Shown here in pieces: positions 12,329 to 24,000 of a DNA stretch of 64,000 nucleotides. Source of the stretch: Takakia lepidozioides (lineage: Eukaryota; Streptophyta; Takakiopsida; Takakiales; Takakiaceae); NCBI GenBank assembly GCA_030704615.1, contig CM060733.1, positions 28,894,001 through 28,958,000 of the forward strand, in the 5' to 3' direction. The translations under genes and the position numbers were made by a program. Positions within the stretch are counted from its first letter, which is position 1, and each line of letters opens with the position of its first letter. Below the pieces are notes generated by a model. The model was not told the DNA's origin. It worked only from the letters and a program-made list of their open reading frames with translations, and did not search any database.

Positions 12329-13880
12329 TATGTTAACAATGACACATTGACGTCAATTCAATCAAAGTTTGATTTTAATAATATGATTCGTGTCACCAAT
12401 TTTTTTTTATCAAATTCAGTAGTTGTATGTTTATTTATTTTTATCTTTGATGTTGTTTTTGCTACAATGTGATAGTGATTTGAAGTGTATGACATATCAT
12501 TTTGTACTTTGGAAATCTTCCTCAGGTGTTAATTAATTATTGAAACAACCAGAAAATATTATTTTAGGTATTATGTGTATATTAATTGTAGGAATTATGA
12601 TAGGTGAACTCAACATATCATTATAGTGGGCATGATAAGATGGACATGTTTGTATTTAACGGGCGTCATTATTAGAAATGTAGGTAAGACTTCAATCGTT
12701 TGAATGAAAGTCGGGCTCCTCTCCCTGGCCCCTCTCCAAGGGACCCCATTCCCCCCTAGTGGATAAGTTATATATATATATATACACGTGTATGTTGCGA
12801 ATTATTTTTGTCAAGAACACACATTGGTGTAACTAATTAATTGTAGGAACGACAAGAAAACATTGTATTGGGCATAAGGTGGTTAGTGTGTGCATACGGT
12901 CTGAGCATCGGTAAATATGTATTGACAATATCTATCAATAATACACTAATCAATTGTATGAGTTACCAACATGATTGCATTATAATGGACACTATGGGTG
13001 TCATGTTTGTATGGATGGGATGTCATTATTAGAAATTTAGGCATTGACATGGTGGATATAATGTACTAATAAGCTAATAAGTGTGTGTTGACAATTATAT
13101 GTATGGATTTATGTGTTAAATGTGTGTTGACAATTATCTTTTGAAGGTTTACTAATGTATATTTAAATCATTTTTTTTGTTTTTACATCAGGATTTAGGG
13201 TTTCTAGGGTATTGGTACCATGATTAGGGCACTGTAACTTATTTCATGAATAGAAATGTTTGTTCCTTTTGAAGCTTACTAATATGTTACCTTAAATCTA
13301 TTAAATTTCTCTTCACATCATATATACGGTTTAGGGTTTCTAGGATATTATTTTCAAGTGTACTATTATTAGTGCACTCTAAATAGAATGAGAACTTGAA
13401 AAGCTTACTAATATTTACTCAAAATCTGTTTTTATTCTTATTACATTATAGTCAGGGTTATGTTGACAAATGATGTCAATTCTGCATAAAAGATTTCATG
13501 AAGTTAACATCAATGAATATTCTATATTATCAAAGTTTTCAATGTGATTCACTTTGATATATTGGACTATGATATCATGCAAATATTATAGAGTCCGACG
13601 GTATGTCTTTCGTCAAGAGTCTTGACTTTTTCTCTCTCCTTGTGTGAAGGGCTTTCTAGGTTACCCATTTATCAAAGTTGAACACGTGAATTAAATTGAC
13701 TTCATTGACTAAACTAAATAGCATTGTCATCAAATTTGTTCCAAAGATTTCTCATTTGTATTACAAACTTTCAAAGAATTAGAATTTTTAATAGTTCAAC
13801 TTCAATTTCGAAGTGAAATAATTAAATATAATTATTTCACATGTTATTTGTTAAATTAAATTAAATTGTCACGTATACTA
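12329..13880. other. AT-rich intergenic DNA
   Basis: No coding frame. It holds an AT microsatellite at 12,770-12,785 and related segments near 12,625-12,690 and 12,985-13,060 that share GGCATGAT or GGACACT-like starts, ATGTTTGTAT, and GTCATTATTAGAAAT..TAGG. Otherwise nothing is seen. Confidence 0.5.
13146..13460. repeat. tandem repeat, about 2.4 copies of 128 bp
   Basis: Units begin (G)CTTACTAATAT near 13,147, 13,275 and 13,404. The first two include TTTAGGGTTTCTAGG(G/A)TATT and a TTAG(G/T)GCACT stretch. The TTTAGGG strings are isolated and are not telomeric arrays. Confidence 0.75.
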
Positions 13881-15484
13881 AGTTTGGTCCGGAATTAACG
13901 AAAAAATCCAGAATTAGTTAAAATTAAGTTATGTCCTACAGCCGGAAGATCATGACATGTTTGAAGAATTTGCAGTCGTGTAGGTCCTTGAGGTACGTAC
14001 AGAAGTCCCTTGAAATAAAGTAAGTCATCTTTGAATTCGAAGTCGTTTGTAACATGTGGGTTGTCTCGAGGTCGATTTAGTTGACTTCGTAGTATCATAG
14101 CAAATTGGTCGCTCTTCAGTGCTTCCTAAATCAGTCGAGTTTCATAGTCAACATTTCCTGATGCTAACGGTTGTCCATCGATGACTTCAACGAGGGCCGA
14201 TAGTTTTTTCTTTACGAGCGTTAAATTGTGTTGCTTCGTAAAGTTTTTGTCTATAAAACATGCTGAAGCCTATGAGTCCAAAAGTGTTTCTACAGAGATA
14301 TCTCGATTTTGCACTCTGATTTTTACCGGAACTGTGAAGCAAGGTGTAGGGTCTAGAGGTGGAAATAAACATTTTTTTGGTGAGGAATTTGTGGTGTCCA
14401 GCCGCATGGTCCCTACTGTGACTGGACATCTTCGTTTTCCGACCTCCTCATATTGAATACTTGAGTTGCGCCTCAAGCTTTGAATCTTTTCTTGTTGGGG
14501 TAGTTTAATGCTATGTGATCTTCTTCTCCGCAATAGAGGCATAATCCATTCGAGCGCCGTCTTTGTTTTTCTTGTGGCGTCAATGGCTTGAATCGGACAA
14601 CATCAATCTACATAGGATCACTATCGGATGTCTGAGGATCCGTGTTTGGTGCTGTAGTAGCAGCGGTATGATGCGTCGTCGACCATCCAGATCGCTTCTC
14701 TTGACGTCCTTCGAACAAACGATTATCGCATGCAATGACTTGGATGATGAATTCGCTCAGTGTGCTCACGTTTGGCATTGTCAGCAACAAATCTTTTACA
14801 TCCTCCTTAAGCCCACATCGAAACTGACTAATGAGGTTCTTCTCATTCCAGTCGAGGTTGCATGCAAGTTGTCGAAATTTGGCAGCATAAATGGAAGCAG
14901 GACGTGCTCCTTGCCGAAGATTTCGCATCTTTGTCTCTGCAATTCTCTCCCTATCATTTTCTCCAAACGTTGCAGTGAACTCGGACATGAATGCTTCAAA
15001 ATTGTATAGTTAATGTGAATTTTTTTCTAATAGCGGTGCAAACCAAGATAGGGCAGTGCCTGATAGAATGGTGCCCACGAATCCCACTTGAATACCTTAA
15101 TGAGGTAGCGTTGTGGATGTAGTCGTAGGAACAGTCGTATTTGTTGAACAAAATCGCGAAATCTTGATCTCGTCCTATCAAATTTCTCGGGCATGCTGAT
15201 CTTTGATTCTCTCATAATCTGTTGAAGAAGAACCATTGCAGTAGGAGCTGTTGCAGTAAATACTCGTATAGTTGAAGATTCATTGTTCGACTCATTTAAC
15301 TCTGAAATTTGTAGTTGCAAATTGTGGAGAGCGTTACCAAGATCTTGAGACTGATCAGCTTGTAATGTTAAGGTAGTACGAGTTCTTGCATCTGGAGCTG
15401 AAGACTCTGCAATGTGGCGACCATTTCCGCAAATGTGTCTTCCATTTTAACTAACTAAGGAACAAACTTTAGTCTCGCCAAACT
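13880..15484 (-). mobile_element. Ty3/gypsy-like retrotransposon, internal region, decayed
   Basis: Reading leftwards from the LTR: a presumed primer-binding stretch (GTTTGGCGAGACTAAAG), then a Gag start (ATGGAAGACACATTT at about 15,446), and Gag sequence with MPEKFDRTRSRFRDF and the retrotransposon-gag core FGENDRERIAETKMRNLRQG (14,950-14,900). A zinc knuckle follows at about 14,545; its last Cys is Tyr (CLYCGEEDHIALNY). The protease region follows, where the catalytic DSG is now DS-stop (about 14,270). Less than 200 bp further on, the sequence jumps to the integrase HHCC region (CHDLPAVGH, about 13,935). Reverse transcriptase and RNase H are therefore deleted, and the element is truncated near 13,880. 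Several frame changes occur in Gag. It cannot be autonomous. Confidence 0.8.
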
Positions 15485-15778
15485 GTCAAGGACAAGAACA
15501 TGACTGAACTCAAACAAGAGATCAGACTAGAGGTACAAGACTAGACAAGAAGTCAAGGTCGGCGTGGCCGAGTGCATGGTGGGTAAACATTAATCAAGAT
15601 GATCTTTATAACAATGGACAAGAGTACAAGATACTGGAACTTGACTCGAATACTGGAATGCTGGAAACTGGATTGGAGTACTAGATACTGGAAACTAGAC
15701 TAGATACTGGAAGTTGGACTGGAGTACTGGGATTGGGAACAAGAGTAGCTTGAATTTTTGTTGGCGAGACTGAAGAGT
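15484..15778 (-). repeat. gypsy LTR, 3-prime portion (interrupted)
   Basis: Read on the minus strand this ends CTTGTCCTTGACA at 15,484, directly before the primer-binding stretch, so the LTR ends in CA. It holds short degenerate repeats of TACTGGAA(A)CTGGA. It continues, across the inserted element, at 34,282-34,620. Confidence 0.8.
15770..15778. repeat. left target-site duplication of the MULE (CTGAAGAGT)
   Basis: The same nine bases occur at 34,282-34,290. Flanking bases differ (A before and CA after on the left; C before and GT after on the right). Nine bases is the usual MULE duplication length. Confidence 0.8.
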
Positions 15779-15790
15779 CAGCGTAGCTAC

Positions 15791-15882
15791 GGCGTGAGCC
15801 CAGCCCCGTGAGCCTGGGAGCTGAGCTCACGTTCAAGCTTTGAAGCGTGAGCTGAGCTCACGCTTCAGGGAAGCGTGAGCGG
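15791..15882. repeat. left subterminal GCGTGAGC cluster
   Basis: Within about 90 bp, CGTGAGC or its complement GCTCACG occurs six times, partly as inverted pairs (GCGTGAGCTGAGCTCACGC is itself palindromic). The matching cluster is at the other end of the element. Such subterminal motifs commonly bind transposase; that role is inferred here. Confidence 0.65.
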
Positions 15883-16199
15883 CATGAATCTGCTGGAGAA
15901 GCAGGTCCTATAGGCGAGGATTGCAGGAAGAGGGCCTATTACCGTGGACAAAACAAAGGAGGCCACCATGCACCATGTCTGCAATGCGTGCCAAAAAAGA
16001 GGAATATGTAAACATGTCAGATTTGAGCTCAGAATGATTGACACAGTTTATTTCAATTCACAGAGAGACGCTTACAATGAATCGCAAAGTGCATTTGCCC
16101 CTCACAAGTGAACGAAATGTATATGTTTGTCATAAAATGAAAAGTCTTCACACGGCAACCTGGAAACCAGCATGGGAAGCGGGCATGGCTCGTATGTGT

Positions 16200-19100
16200 T
16201 CAAAGAGAAGTTGGCGGAGCTCTACGCGAGGTGTCCCGCTGCAGAAGGGTGATGACTTCTCCGTAGCCTAGTGTGGCTTGGTGAATGAATTGGTCTCTCT
16301 TACCGTCGCAACACATAATTACAAGGTATATGTAATATTGATGCTTGCAGGGGACCCACTTCCCTCTCATGCCGAGAGCGCCCTCACGCATCGTTACAAA
16401 ATCCGGACAAGTGCACGATGGGAAATTCCCAATGGTAACTTGATATTCTTTGGCATGAAGAACTGAGCCAATTGACAGCACTGTGTAAATCCGTCCATAC
16501 CCCGGGGAAGGGACTTCGGTGATACGAGCCACCGTAGCCTGCAAAATTCTAGCCGATTCCATCTTGCATTCGTGATCTGCACCCGAAGCAACACGGCGCA
16601 CTGTTTTTCCATCTCTTTTTGTTGGGTGGGAGTCCCGGGTGGAGGCATTGTCGGAGCATGTGGCACATCTGTGCCGACAGTGCATAAGGGCACCACCCGG
16701 GACCGTGCAAGACAAAACCCTCCCTCCTCCAGCATGCTTATCTCGGTTGAGGACAGCGATGTCCCAATTTGCACAGGCCAAATTGCGGGGGGAGGGGGTC
16801 ATTATCACGGAAGGACGAACTGTTCCCTTCACGCATCGTGCCATATCGTCTGGGCAGAACCAAAACTTGTGCTCTTTTGACTCCCCACTATGATAAGGTC
16901 GGAACAACCCTGTGAATGTTGGAGCTGGAGTCCCCCTGGAGCCTTTGCATATTTTTGATTTGCATTTCTTGAAAGAGGGGGTCCGAATTGCCATGCAAGC
17001 CACTCTAGATCCTGGTGGGGTGCGTTCTATATGCCAGTCACTATCAATGCAATCAGATTCCTGCACCATGGCCACCACCTCCTCCAATGGGATTTCCGCT
17101 GCTATGCTTGCATGTTCCGCACCTGCTCCACAGGAGGAGGACCCCACCTGGGAAGGGGCCGGCACAGGACTTAGTCTGCACTGGAGACACCTTTGGCACA
17201 GAGAAATTGACCCTGTCTGGCCTATGGGAATCTCCATCTGACCCTGGAAGAGTGTTTAATTTCCTTTTGCATGATCCAAATCTTTCCTCGCCTTCCAAAT
17301 GGGGGAGCCTGGATTGCAGAGGGGAACCTTCAGTGCACCTGTTTAGAGCTCTGGCCATCTTTGACGGGTCTCCGGACCTACTCGCAGCCCTTAGCATCAA
17401 CAAAGTCGAATCGGGGCCCTTCCCTCCACCCCGTCCCATCAGAAAATTGCGGTACCTGGTTTGTTGTGTAAGTGCCCGCACCATGTCATCAGCAGTGGCC
17501 ACATACAAGTCACGACCTGCTTTGGTAGACTGTTGCATCCAGGCGTTGTGAACAGTCTCTGCCAAATTACACGATGGCATGTCGGCCAAGTCCTCCAAGG
17601 ACATGTCCTGCAGGAGGCATTGCATGGAAATGTGAGGAAGGAAAAGAAATGGTAGAGGTTTTCAAGTGACAATCGACAACCCCAAATGAACAGGCACGAT
17701 GCAAAGTGCAATTTGTGTTTAAGGAAAACTTGTGAGGCTTACCGTCGTCATGAAAGCTCCCCACTGTCTGTACCTGAAGTGCAGAAAACCAACCAGTCCT
17801 CCAACTCCTTCAGGTGGATACCTGTAGCAGCACCAGCGGAGAACCACCAAGCCCGGATTGCCTGGTAAGTGCTCTCTGCTTCTCCCATTGAGGTGGCATT
17901 CTTGTACTTCAGACAGAGCCTTCTATGCTCCAACTGAAGGTCAGGGCGAATGCAGCGCTTTGTATGACGTGCCAGAGATTGACTCCAATGGAAGAGGCAT
18001 GTGCGCTCCCTATTTTCCATGGGGACCTTAGGATCCCCAGAACCAAACACGCGCCGCACTGCATTGAAATTTGCCTGTGCACTATCAGCCATGAAGCCCG
18101 CAAAGTTTGTGTTCTGTATTCCATTGCGCTGCATGACGGTCAGGAGGGACTTCCACATGAGCATCTGGGATTCAGTGTCCTCCGACTGCATATCACAAAT
18201 TGCTATGGAGAGCACACGCTGGTACGCTGGATCATACACATGGCACGCCATGGTTGTCCAACCCTTCACCCGTTTGCAGTGATCAAACATTAACCAACAT
18301 TTAGCCAAATCTCCTCCAGGTTGCATTCGGCGGACAATGCTCACACCACTGCCTTGGCCCACAGCGGACATCTTGAACAAATACACTTTGGACGAGCCCT
18401 GGCCAGGGAACATACTGTTTTGAATGAATTCATAGCGACTCCTCCGTTTGAGGTCCATAATGTTGTCCATGAATCCAGCAGTGCCTGTGCCCATTCTGAG
18501 TGCATTCACCTGGTTTCGAATATTGGGAGAGCTCAACACGGAGAAATGGTCCATGACTGCCTCAAGGGAATCTGCATCCAGCATTGGCTGTGTCGAATCC
18601 CCTTCACCCAGTATGTGTTTTTCCAGGAATGCCTTGCTAGCTGCAAGCGCTATAGCAGAAGGTGTTGCAGAAGGGGCATTATGGAACTCTTGCTTCAGTA
18701 GATTTCTAGCGATGTCCACGCTATCCCTGCAACTCCCTTTGGACACAGGATGCTCGTGTGCACCCATATGAATGCAGGCACGAGTCATTGTCTTGCATCG
18801 ATGTGCCACCTGATACATACGAGCGTGGCAAACAGAAACACAGGACGGGGAAAGTTTGCAGAACCTGCACACAAAAGTATTGGTATTGGGAGGTGCAAGC
18901 CCTGGGGTGAAAGGATTCAGGGGCACACCTTCCCACTCACTTTCGTTTGGCTGAGCGCTGTTTCTCAGCCGAGGGCAAGAAATATTCAGGCACTTGCAAT
19001 GCCCAACGCAAACCGACCTCCGAAATTTCAAGCCAATGTCGTTATGGATGTTCGAAGTTTTTGTCCTGCACCAAGGATGTCCGTCATGTTTCTTGTCCAT

Positions 19101-19685
19101 GCCCTGCAGAAGCCCAGCCAGTCCACTGGAAGACGTGGGAGGGTTGAGCTCAAACAAGATGTCCCCATCAAACTGAGCTGGCACGTATTGAACACGTTGC
19201 ACTGGAAGGGACTCCCAATCAACAAAACGTAGCTCGCTCTTGCACCCAGGCACACCTGCGAGGGCTTTCAATTTTGGAATGACACTTGTTATCTCGCGCA
19301 ATTCGTCATCATCCAATAAGGGAGTTTGCACTGGCGGAGGAATCTCAGAAACATCCTCCGAGGACGAGTCCGAAAGAGTAACGAAGGTAGTGGATGTGCT
19401 CACCTCTTGTTTCACAGGAACTGTGCCCTTCTGTTGCACGACCGATGCTGCAGTGCCAGGGGTAACGACTGATCCTGCTGATTGTCTTCTCTCTTTTCCA
19501 AGGACACGGTATGTTCCTGGAAGGACTCTCCACTTCCTTCCACACTCGCCAACCAAGGGTTTCTCCAAGTGCCCAGAATCCAAATTCCCATCCTCGTCAT
19601 ACACCTCTTTCTGAACAAGCAGAGAACCCAACTCCAGCGGGAACACTGTAACCAGCTCATCCTCATGAAACAACTGCATACCCAT
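16200..19685 (-). pseudogene. MULE transposase (zinc domain, DDE core, SWIM finger), frameshifted
   Basis: Exon 1 (19,685-17,743) has a Ser/Asp-rich N-terminus. A Cys/His-rich domain of the WRKY-GCM1 type follows at residues about 206-312 (VCVGHCKC, CRFC, ACIHMGAHEHP). The MULE DDE core comes next: FDH at 467-469, FMADSAQAN around 531-539 and the CLFHW motif at 563-567. Near 17,790 one base appears to be missing; the next frame continues with HFRYRQWGAFMTT up to a GTAAGC donor. The intron is 17,742-17,608 and exon 2 starts at 17,607 with a MULE-like NLAETVHNAW. A second frame change falls near 17,160. The C-terminus carries a SWIM zinc finger (CTCPDF ... VPCKHQ), ending at 16,200. As assembled it is inactive; sequencing errors could explain single-base lesions. 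It points away from the array and from the methyltransferase gene. Confidence 0.85.
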
Positions 19686-20707
19686 CGTCGTCTGCAGTGG
19701 CAGTCAGTGGAAGAGTACCTGCATTGGAATGGAATCGAGCGAGTGCATCTCGCTCCCTCGACATGTTTTCCAGCACTGAACGAAACTGCCGATGCAGAAC
19801 GGAATCCCCGAACTGAGAGCCCGTAATTATCGAAAGTGGAAATACCACCAGCAAACTGAGGTCAACAAGGGTAGCACCAAACCCAAGGCTGCCGGCGATG
19901 CATGCCAAGGATGTAGGGATGACGTGCACATTCACCTCCCACCAACCAGAAAAAACGGTTTTGAAAGACCAGAGCCACAAGAAGCCGTACTGTTTTTGGA
20001 TGGAAAACAAACCCTGAAATTGACATGAAACCATCCATTATGAAATGACGGCAACAACCCTGGAGAGCAGTAAACAGGAAGATCCGATTGTAATGAGATT
20101 GTGTTGCGCCAGAATAGCACAGAACAAACACGACACTTCAAGAGATACCTCGCACGAATGTGTGCAACACATGGTCATATCCGACACAATCCTTTATACC
20201 GAATGACCCCATGGGGACGGTCACGGCATAAAAAAAACCACAGGGCATGCAGCACAACACACGTGGATGCATATGTGAAGCATAACAATTATTGCGAATC
20301 TGGAAGAACTGCTCGGAATTGAAAAAGCACTACATTTCTACGGCGCATTCGAATTTGAAAGAAGGCAAGGAGGCCGCCATGTATTGGCAGGCGGCGAAGC
20401 ACATCTGACATATATCGCAAATGCATGCAACGGATATTCTTTTTCTTCGGCGCTTTATTAGCTGGGTAAATACAAAGACGACAAAATGGATGAATTCCGT
20501 TCGCACACAATATCAACACCCGCATCCAAATACGGTTGACAACGTCCATTTTTATTTTTGTTACATGCGATACCAGAACTTGTTGCAAACGTCAAACTGG
20601 AGAGCTCCAGGGGCATCGTGGGGAGCCCTTGTTTCCAGCGGAGGAGAAAGAGAAGGAAGTCATTATACTTCACGAGTTCTAGAAACAGGAATAGAGCTAG
20701 ATATAGA
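19686..20707. other. spacer upstream of transposase
   Basis: Presumed 5-prime region of the transposase gene. A minus-strand segment ending near 19,690 (ERDALARFHSNA followed by GTACTC, then an AG before ATGGG) could be an upstream exon, but I cannot confirm it. No other gene is seen. Confidence 0.35.
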
Positions 20708-21007
20708 ATGAGGATGGAAAGAGTGGAGGAAGAGAAAAAGGAGGAAGAAGAGGGAATACAGGAAAGTGTGGCGATGGAGGAGCAGGAATCTGGAGAAGAA
20801 CAACAACCCACCATAGTTCCAGGAACAGGCGAGGAGGACACTGCGTCTGAGGGAGAGACAGACGACATGGAGGAAGATGTTGACACTGGCCTCACGAACG
20901 ATCTGACCACGGGAAAGAGGAAGGGGGAGAGGCTCACCTACATAGTCGGCGAAGAGAGCAGCCCAAGCGGAAAGCGTCCCCGGCAACTGGGGAGTCTTCT
21001 CGAGTAG
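20708..21007 (+). CDS. small acidic protein, unrecognised
   Basis: From the ATG at 20,708 the frame encodes 99 residues. It opens with an extremely Glu-rich block (VEEEKKEEEEG), followed by more Glu/Asp, and ends with basic patches (GKRKGERL, SGKRPRQL). The open frame also extends upstream in a basic Arg/Lys-rich stretch, so it may be an exon of a larger gene. A possible donor (AAAAAG/GTAAAA) lies just after the stop. Acidic plus basic composition suggests a nuclear or chromatin-associated protein, but no family is recognised. It sits between the transposase and the array, on the same strand as the methyltransferase gene. Confidence 0.4.
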   Translation: MRMERVEEEKKEEEEGIQESVAMEEQESGEEQQPTIVPGTGEEDTASEGETDDMEEDVDTGLTNDLTTGKRKGERLTYIVGEESSPSGKRPRQLGSLLE

Positions 21008-21039
21008 CTACGAAAAAGGTAAAATCCACACGACCCATA

Positions 21040-24000
21040 TTTGTGAAGAATTCGGCTTTGAATGGCAGGTATTTGTGAAAGAAAGAACCATTGGTCTTGC
21101 AAAATTTGGTCTTGATGTCTGTTATGTGAGGGTGAAACGAACCCTTCACTGCCAGCCCAGACAGTGTGCGGCAACGCACACTGTTTGAGCTGAGCATTTC
21201 AATGTTTCTGGGTGCAAAATTTGGACTTCAGGGGCACCTGTGTGAGTGTGAAAGAACCTTCACTGCCAGCCCAGACAGTGTGCGGCAACGCACACTGTTT
21301 GAGCTGAGCATTTCAATGTTTATGGGTGCAAAATTTGGACTTCAGGGGCACCTGTGTGAGTGTGAAATGAACCCTTCACTGCCAGCTCAGACAGTGTGCG
21401 GCAACGCACACTGTTTGAGCTGGGCATTTCGGTGTTTCTGGGTGCAAAATTTGGTCTTTGCTGTCTGTTATCTGAGGTTGAAATGAACCCTTCAAAACCA
21501 GCTCAAACAGCGTGCGGCAACGCACAATGTTTGAGCAGACCTTTTCAATGTTTTAGGGTTCAAAATTTGGTCTTGATGTCTGTTATGTTAGTGTGAAATG
21601 AACCCTTCACTGCCAGCTCAGACAGTGTGCGGCAACGCACACTGTTTGAGCTGAGCATTTCAATGTTTCTGGTGCAAAATTTGGACTTCAGGGGCACCTG
21701 TGTGAGTGTGAAAAGAACCCTTCACTGCCAGCTCATACAGTGTGCGGCAACGCACACTTTGAGCTGAGCATTTCAATGTTTCTGGGTGAAATATTTGGAC
21801 TTCAGGGGCACCTGTGTGAGTGTGAAAAGAACCCTTCACTGCCAGCTCAGACAGTGTGCGGCAACGCACACTGTTTGAGCTGAGCATTTCAACTGGTGCC
21901 AGGGCACCGTGAAAAGAACCTTCACAGCAGTGTGCGGCAACGCACACTGTTTGAGCTGAGCATTTCAATGTTTCTGGGTGAAATATTTGGACTTCAGGGG
22001 CACCTGTGTGAGTGTGAAAAGAACCCTTCACTGCCAGCTCAGACAGTGTGCGGCAACGCACACTGTTTGAGCTGAGCATTTCAATGTTTCTGGGTGAAAA
22101 ATTGGACTTCAGGGGCACCTGTGTGAGTGTGAAAGAACCCTTCACTGCCAGCTCAGACAGTGTGCGGCAACGCACACTGTTTGAGCTGAGCATTTCAATG
22201 TTCTGGGTGAAAATTTGGACTTCAGGGGCACCGTGAAAAGAACCCTTCACTGCCAGCCCAGACAGTGTGCGGCAACGCACACTGTTTGAGCTGAGCATTT
22301 CAATGTTTCTGGGTGCAAAATTTGGACTTCAGGGCACCCGTGTGAGTGTGAAATGAACCCTTCACTGCCAGCTCAGACAGTGTGCGGCAACGCACACTGT
22401 TTGAGCTGAGCATTTCAATGTTTCTGGTGCAAAATTTGGACTTCAGGGGCACCTGTGTGAGTGTGAAAAGAACCCTTCACTGCCAGCTCAGACAGTGTGG
22501 CAACGCACACTGTTTGAGCTGAGCATTTCAATGTTTCTGGTGCAAAATTTGGACTTCAGGGGCACCTGTGTGAGTGTGAAAGAACCCTTCACTGCCAGCT
22601 CAGACAGTGTGCGGCAACGCACACTGTTTGAGCTGAGCATTTCAATGTTTCTGGTGCAAAATTTGGACTTGCACCCCTTCACTGCCAGACAAACGCACAC
22701 TGTTTGAGCTGAGCATTCAATGTTTCTCATGAGTGTCCTTCACTGCCAGCTCAGACAGTGTGCGGCAACGCACACTGTTTGAGCTGAGCATTTCAATGTT
22801 TCTGGGTGAAATTTTGGACTTCAGGGGCACCTGTGTGAGTGTGAAAAGAACCCTTCACTGCCAGCTCAGACAGTGTGCGGCAACGCACACTGTTTGAGCT
22901 GAGCATTTCAATTTCTGGGTGCAAAATTTGGACTTCAGGGGCACCTGTGTGAGTGTGAAATGAACCCTTCACTGCCAGCTCAGACAGTGTGCGGCAACGC
23001 ACACTGTTTGAGCTGAGCATTTCAATGTTTCTGGTGCAAAATTGGACTTCAGGGGCACCCTTCACTGCCAGCTCAGACAGTGTGCGGCAACGCACACTGT
23101 TTGAGCTGAGCATTTCAATGTTTCTGGGTGAAAATTTGGACTTCAGGGGCACCTGTGAGTGTGAAAGAACCCTTCACTGCCAGCAGACAGTGTGCGGCAC
23201 GCACACTGTTTGAGCTGAGCATTTCAATGTTTCTGGGTGCAAAATTTGGACTTCAGGGGCACCTGTGTGAGTGTGAAATGAACCTTCACTGCCAGCTCAG
23301 ACAGTGTGCGGCAACGCACACTGTTTGAGCTGAGCATTTCAATGTTTCTGGGTGAAATTTGGACTTCAGGGGCACCTGTGTGAGTGTGAAAAGAACCCTT
23401 CACTGCCAGCTCAGACAGTGTGCGGCAACGCACACTGTTTGAGCTGAGCATTTCAATGTTCTGGGTGCAAAATTTGGACTTCAGGGGCACCTGTGTGAGT
23501 GTGAAATGAACCCTTCACTGCCAGCTCAGACAGTGTGCGGCAACGCACACTGTTTGAGCTGAGCATTTCAATGTTTCTGGGTGAAATATTTGGACTTCAG
23601 GGGCACCTGTGTGAGTGTGAAAAGAACCCTTCACTGCCAGCCACAGTGTGCGGCAACGCACACTGTTTGAGCTGAGCATTTCAATGTTTCTGGTGCAAAA
23701 TTTGGACTTCAGGGGCACCTGTGTGAGTGTGAAATGAACCCTTCACTGCCAGCTCAGACAGTGTGCGGCAACGCACACTGTTTGAGCTGAGCATTTCAAT
23801 GTTTCTGGGGTGAAATATTTGGACTTCAGGGGCACCTGTGTGAGTGTGAAAGAACCCTTCACTGCCAGCCAGACAGTGTGCGGCAACGCACACTGTTTGA
23901 GCTGAGCATTTCAATGTTTCTGGGTGCAAAATTTGGACTTCAGGGGCACCTGTGTGAGTGTGAAATGAACCCTTCACTGCCAGCTCAGACAGTGTGCGGC

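Noticed and set aside
13195-13345. TTTAGGG strings as an interstitial telomere
   Set aside because: Only one string per 128-bp unit, not a tandem telomere array.
15555-15585. tRNA-like start GGTCGGCGTGGCCGAGTG
   Set aside because: It resembles a tRNA 5-prime half, but no anticodon arm, T arm or acceptor partner follows. It lies within the LTR.
19663-20034. 123-residue minus-strand frame upstream of the transposase
   Set aside because: It includes hydrophobic low-plausibility sequence and overlaps the transposase start in another frame. Only a short part might be an upstream exon.
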